Shown piece by piece: positions 22,116 to 23,196 of a stretch of DNA of 23,196 nt. Positions within the stretch are counted from its first letter, which is position 1. Every line of letters begins with the position of its first letter. This DNA is from Alphaproteobacteria bacterium (lineage in GTDB: Bacteria; Pseudomonadota; Alphaproteobacteria; RF32; CAG-239). The notes beneath the pieces are model-generated. The model was not told the origin of the DNA, made no database searches, and was given only the letters and a program-made list of their open reading frames with translations. The translations under genes and the position numbers were made by a program. Where the stretch lies: contig JAFUXW010000219.1 of the NCBI GenBank assembly GCA_017477035.1, forward strand, positions 1 to 23,196, written 5' to 3'.

Positions 22116-23196
22116 ATGAAAAAAATAGCTTATGTCGGGTTAATGACAAGTATATTGGCTTTTCAAGCAAACGCAGCCGATTTTTATGTGAAAAAAATTG
22201 AAGTAGATGGTTTGCAACGTGTTGAAAAGGCCACGGTATTGTCATATTTGAATATTCGTCGTGATTCGCGAATTTCACAAGATAAGTTGGATAAGTCGTT
22301 TAAGAATTTATATGAAACCGGATTATTCAGTGATATTAGTTTTGATACAGCAACGGCAAATGTGCTTAAGATTAATGTAAAAGAAAATCCGATTATAGGA
22401 AAAAGAGCTTTTGACGGTAATGACAAAATTGATGATAAGATTTTGGAAGCGGAAGTTCAACTTGGACCGCGCTCGGTTTACGATAAAGCAAAGGTTCAAC
22501 AAGACGTACAAAGAATTTTGGATGTTTATCGTAAAACCGGCCGTTATTCGGTTACGGTTGAGCCAAAAATTATTGAGCGTGATGAAAATAGGGTTGATTT
22601 AATATATGAAATTGACGAAGGCTCTGCTGCAAAAATTGATAAAATCAATTTTATAGGCAACACTCACTATAGCAGCTCCGATTTGCAAGATGAAATAATG
22701 AGCAAGGAAAGTCGCTGGTATCGTATTTTCAGCTCGGCAGAAGATTATGATGCTGAGAAAATGGAGTATGACAAAGAATTGCTCAGAAGATTTTATACAA
22801 GTCGCGGTTATGCCGATTTTTATGTTCAGACAGCAATGGCAGAATTAAGTGAAGACCACAAGTCTTTTGTGCTTACATTTAACTTGGATGAAGGTCCTCG
22901 TTATAAAGTTAATAATATTAAAATCAATTCCAATATAGAAGGTATTGAAACAGATGCTTTGTATGATGATTTGGAAATTGAAGAAGGTGATTGGTATAAT
23001 GCACAATTGATAGAAAAATCAATTGCAGAAATGACCGACAGCTTGGGCAAAAAGGGCTTTGCATTTGTTGAAATTTCTTCGGATTTAAATCGTGATTCCG
23101 GAAACGATAAAGTTGATGTTGTGTTTAATATCAATGAAAGCGATAGAATTTTTGTTAATCGTATTAATATTACCGGCAATGACCGTACGGAAGATC
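22116..23196 (+). CDS. bamA: outer membrane assembly factor BamA, 5' part
   Basis: BamA inserts beta-barrel proteins into the outer membrane. The frame is open from ATG 22116 to the right edge, about 360 codons, without a stop, so only the N-terminal half is present. Residues 1-20 are a signal peptide (MKKIAYVGLMTSILAFQANA) with a likely cut before ADF. Then come POTRA domains: FYVKKIEVDGLQRVEKATVL opens POTRA1 (about 22-92), and later ones begin near KIDKINFIGNTHYSSSDL (about 172) and KVNNIKINSN (about 265). The last visible residues, VNRINITGN, look like the start of POTRA5. AAAGGAAA (22104-22111) precedes the ATG, and rseP ends 15 bp upstream. The beta barrel lies outside the window. Confidence 0.95.
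   Translation, partial: MKKIAYVGLMTSILAFQANAADFYVKKIEVDGLQRVEKATVLSYLNIRRDSRISQDKLDKSFKNLYETGLFSDISFDTATANVLKINVKENPIIGKRAFDGNDKIDDKILEAEVQLGPRSVYDKAKVQQDVQRILDVYRKTGRYSVTVEPKIIERDENRVDLIYEIDEGSAAKIDKINFIGNTHYSSSDLQDEIMSKESRWYRIFSSAEDYDAEKMEYDKELLRRFYTSRGYADFYVQTAMAELSEDHKSFVLTFNLDEGPRYKVNNIKINSNIEGIETDALYDDLEIEEGDWYNAQLIEKSIAEMTDSLGKKGFAFVEISSDLNRDSGNDKVDVVFNINESDRIFVNRINITGNDRTED

Noticed and set aside
1..23196. Frequent TTCCGG/GCCGG words as possible DNA-uptake sequences, given dprA
   Set aside because: They mostly fall on favoured codons for Pro (CCG) and Ala-Gly (GCC GGN) in coding frames. No long fixed word or intergenic enrichment stood out, and I cannot compute the statistics.
1..23196. 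CRISPR arrays, tRNAs, insertion sequences, toxin-antitoxin pairs or defence islands
   Set aside because: The gaps between genes are under 200 bp, contain no spaced repeats or cloverleaf-like sequences, and no transposase, integrase or defence family was seen.

Overview
The window comes from an AT-rich, Gram-negative bacterium, most likely a reduced, possibly host-associated alphaproteobacterium. The evidence is gene order and protein families. The blocks plsY-dprA-topA, tpiA-secG-pyrG and pyrH-frr-uppS-cdsA-rseP-bamA, and the dusB/trkA neighbourhood, are typical of Alphaproteobacteria. BamA, RseP and PpiD show that the cell has an outer membrane. The host-association is inferred only from tight packing, AT bias and missing members of otherwise conserved blocks.

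Layout. 1-1026: the 3' part of a coiled-coil protein gene of unknown function, with an in-frame TAA near the left edge. 1027-3353: dusB and trkA, translationally coupled. 3479-5302: typA (bipA) with a likely promoter and a clear terminator. 5405-6349: an uncharacterised HD-domain protein behind a consensus sigma-70 promoter, convergent with 6346-9128, which holds ppiD then fmt on the minus strand. 9312-12188: tpiA, secG and pyrG, with a hairpin between secG and pyrG and a bidirectional terminator after pyrG. 12249-12974 (minus): an orphan gene whose leucine codon use is unlike its neighbours and which has no Shine-Dalgarno sequence. 13093-17609 (minus): plsY, dprA, topA and infA. 17774 to the right edge: pyrH, frr, uppS, cdsA, rseP and the first part of bamA, with gaps of -14 to +15 bp.

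The genes are mostly housekeeping: translation (typA, fmt, infA, frr, dusB), nucleotide supply (pyrG, pyrH), envelope building (uppS for undecaprenyl phosphate, cdsA and plsY for phospholipids, secG and ppiD for secretion and folding, rseP and bamA for the outer membrane), DNA topology and uptake (topA, dprA), glycolysis (tpiA) and K+ uptake control (trkA).

I see no CRISPR array, tRNA, rRNA, insertion sequence, or recognisable defence or toxin-antitoxin locus. No gap between genes exceeds 300 bases. The least explained loci are the orphan at 12249-12974, the interrupted coiled-coil gene, the HD-domain gene, and a TrkA with eroded nucleotide-binding motifs. None of these, from sequence alone, amounts to a demonstrable new system.
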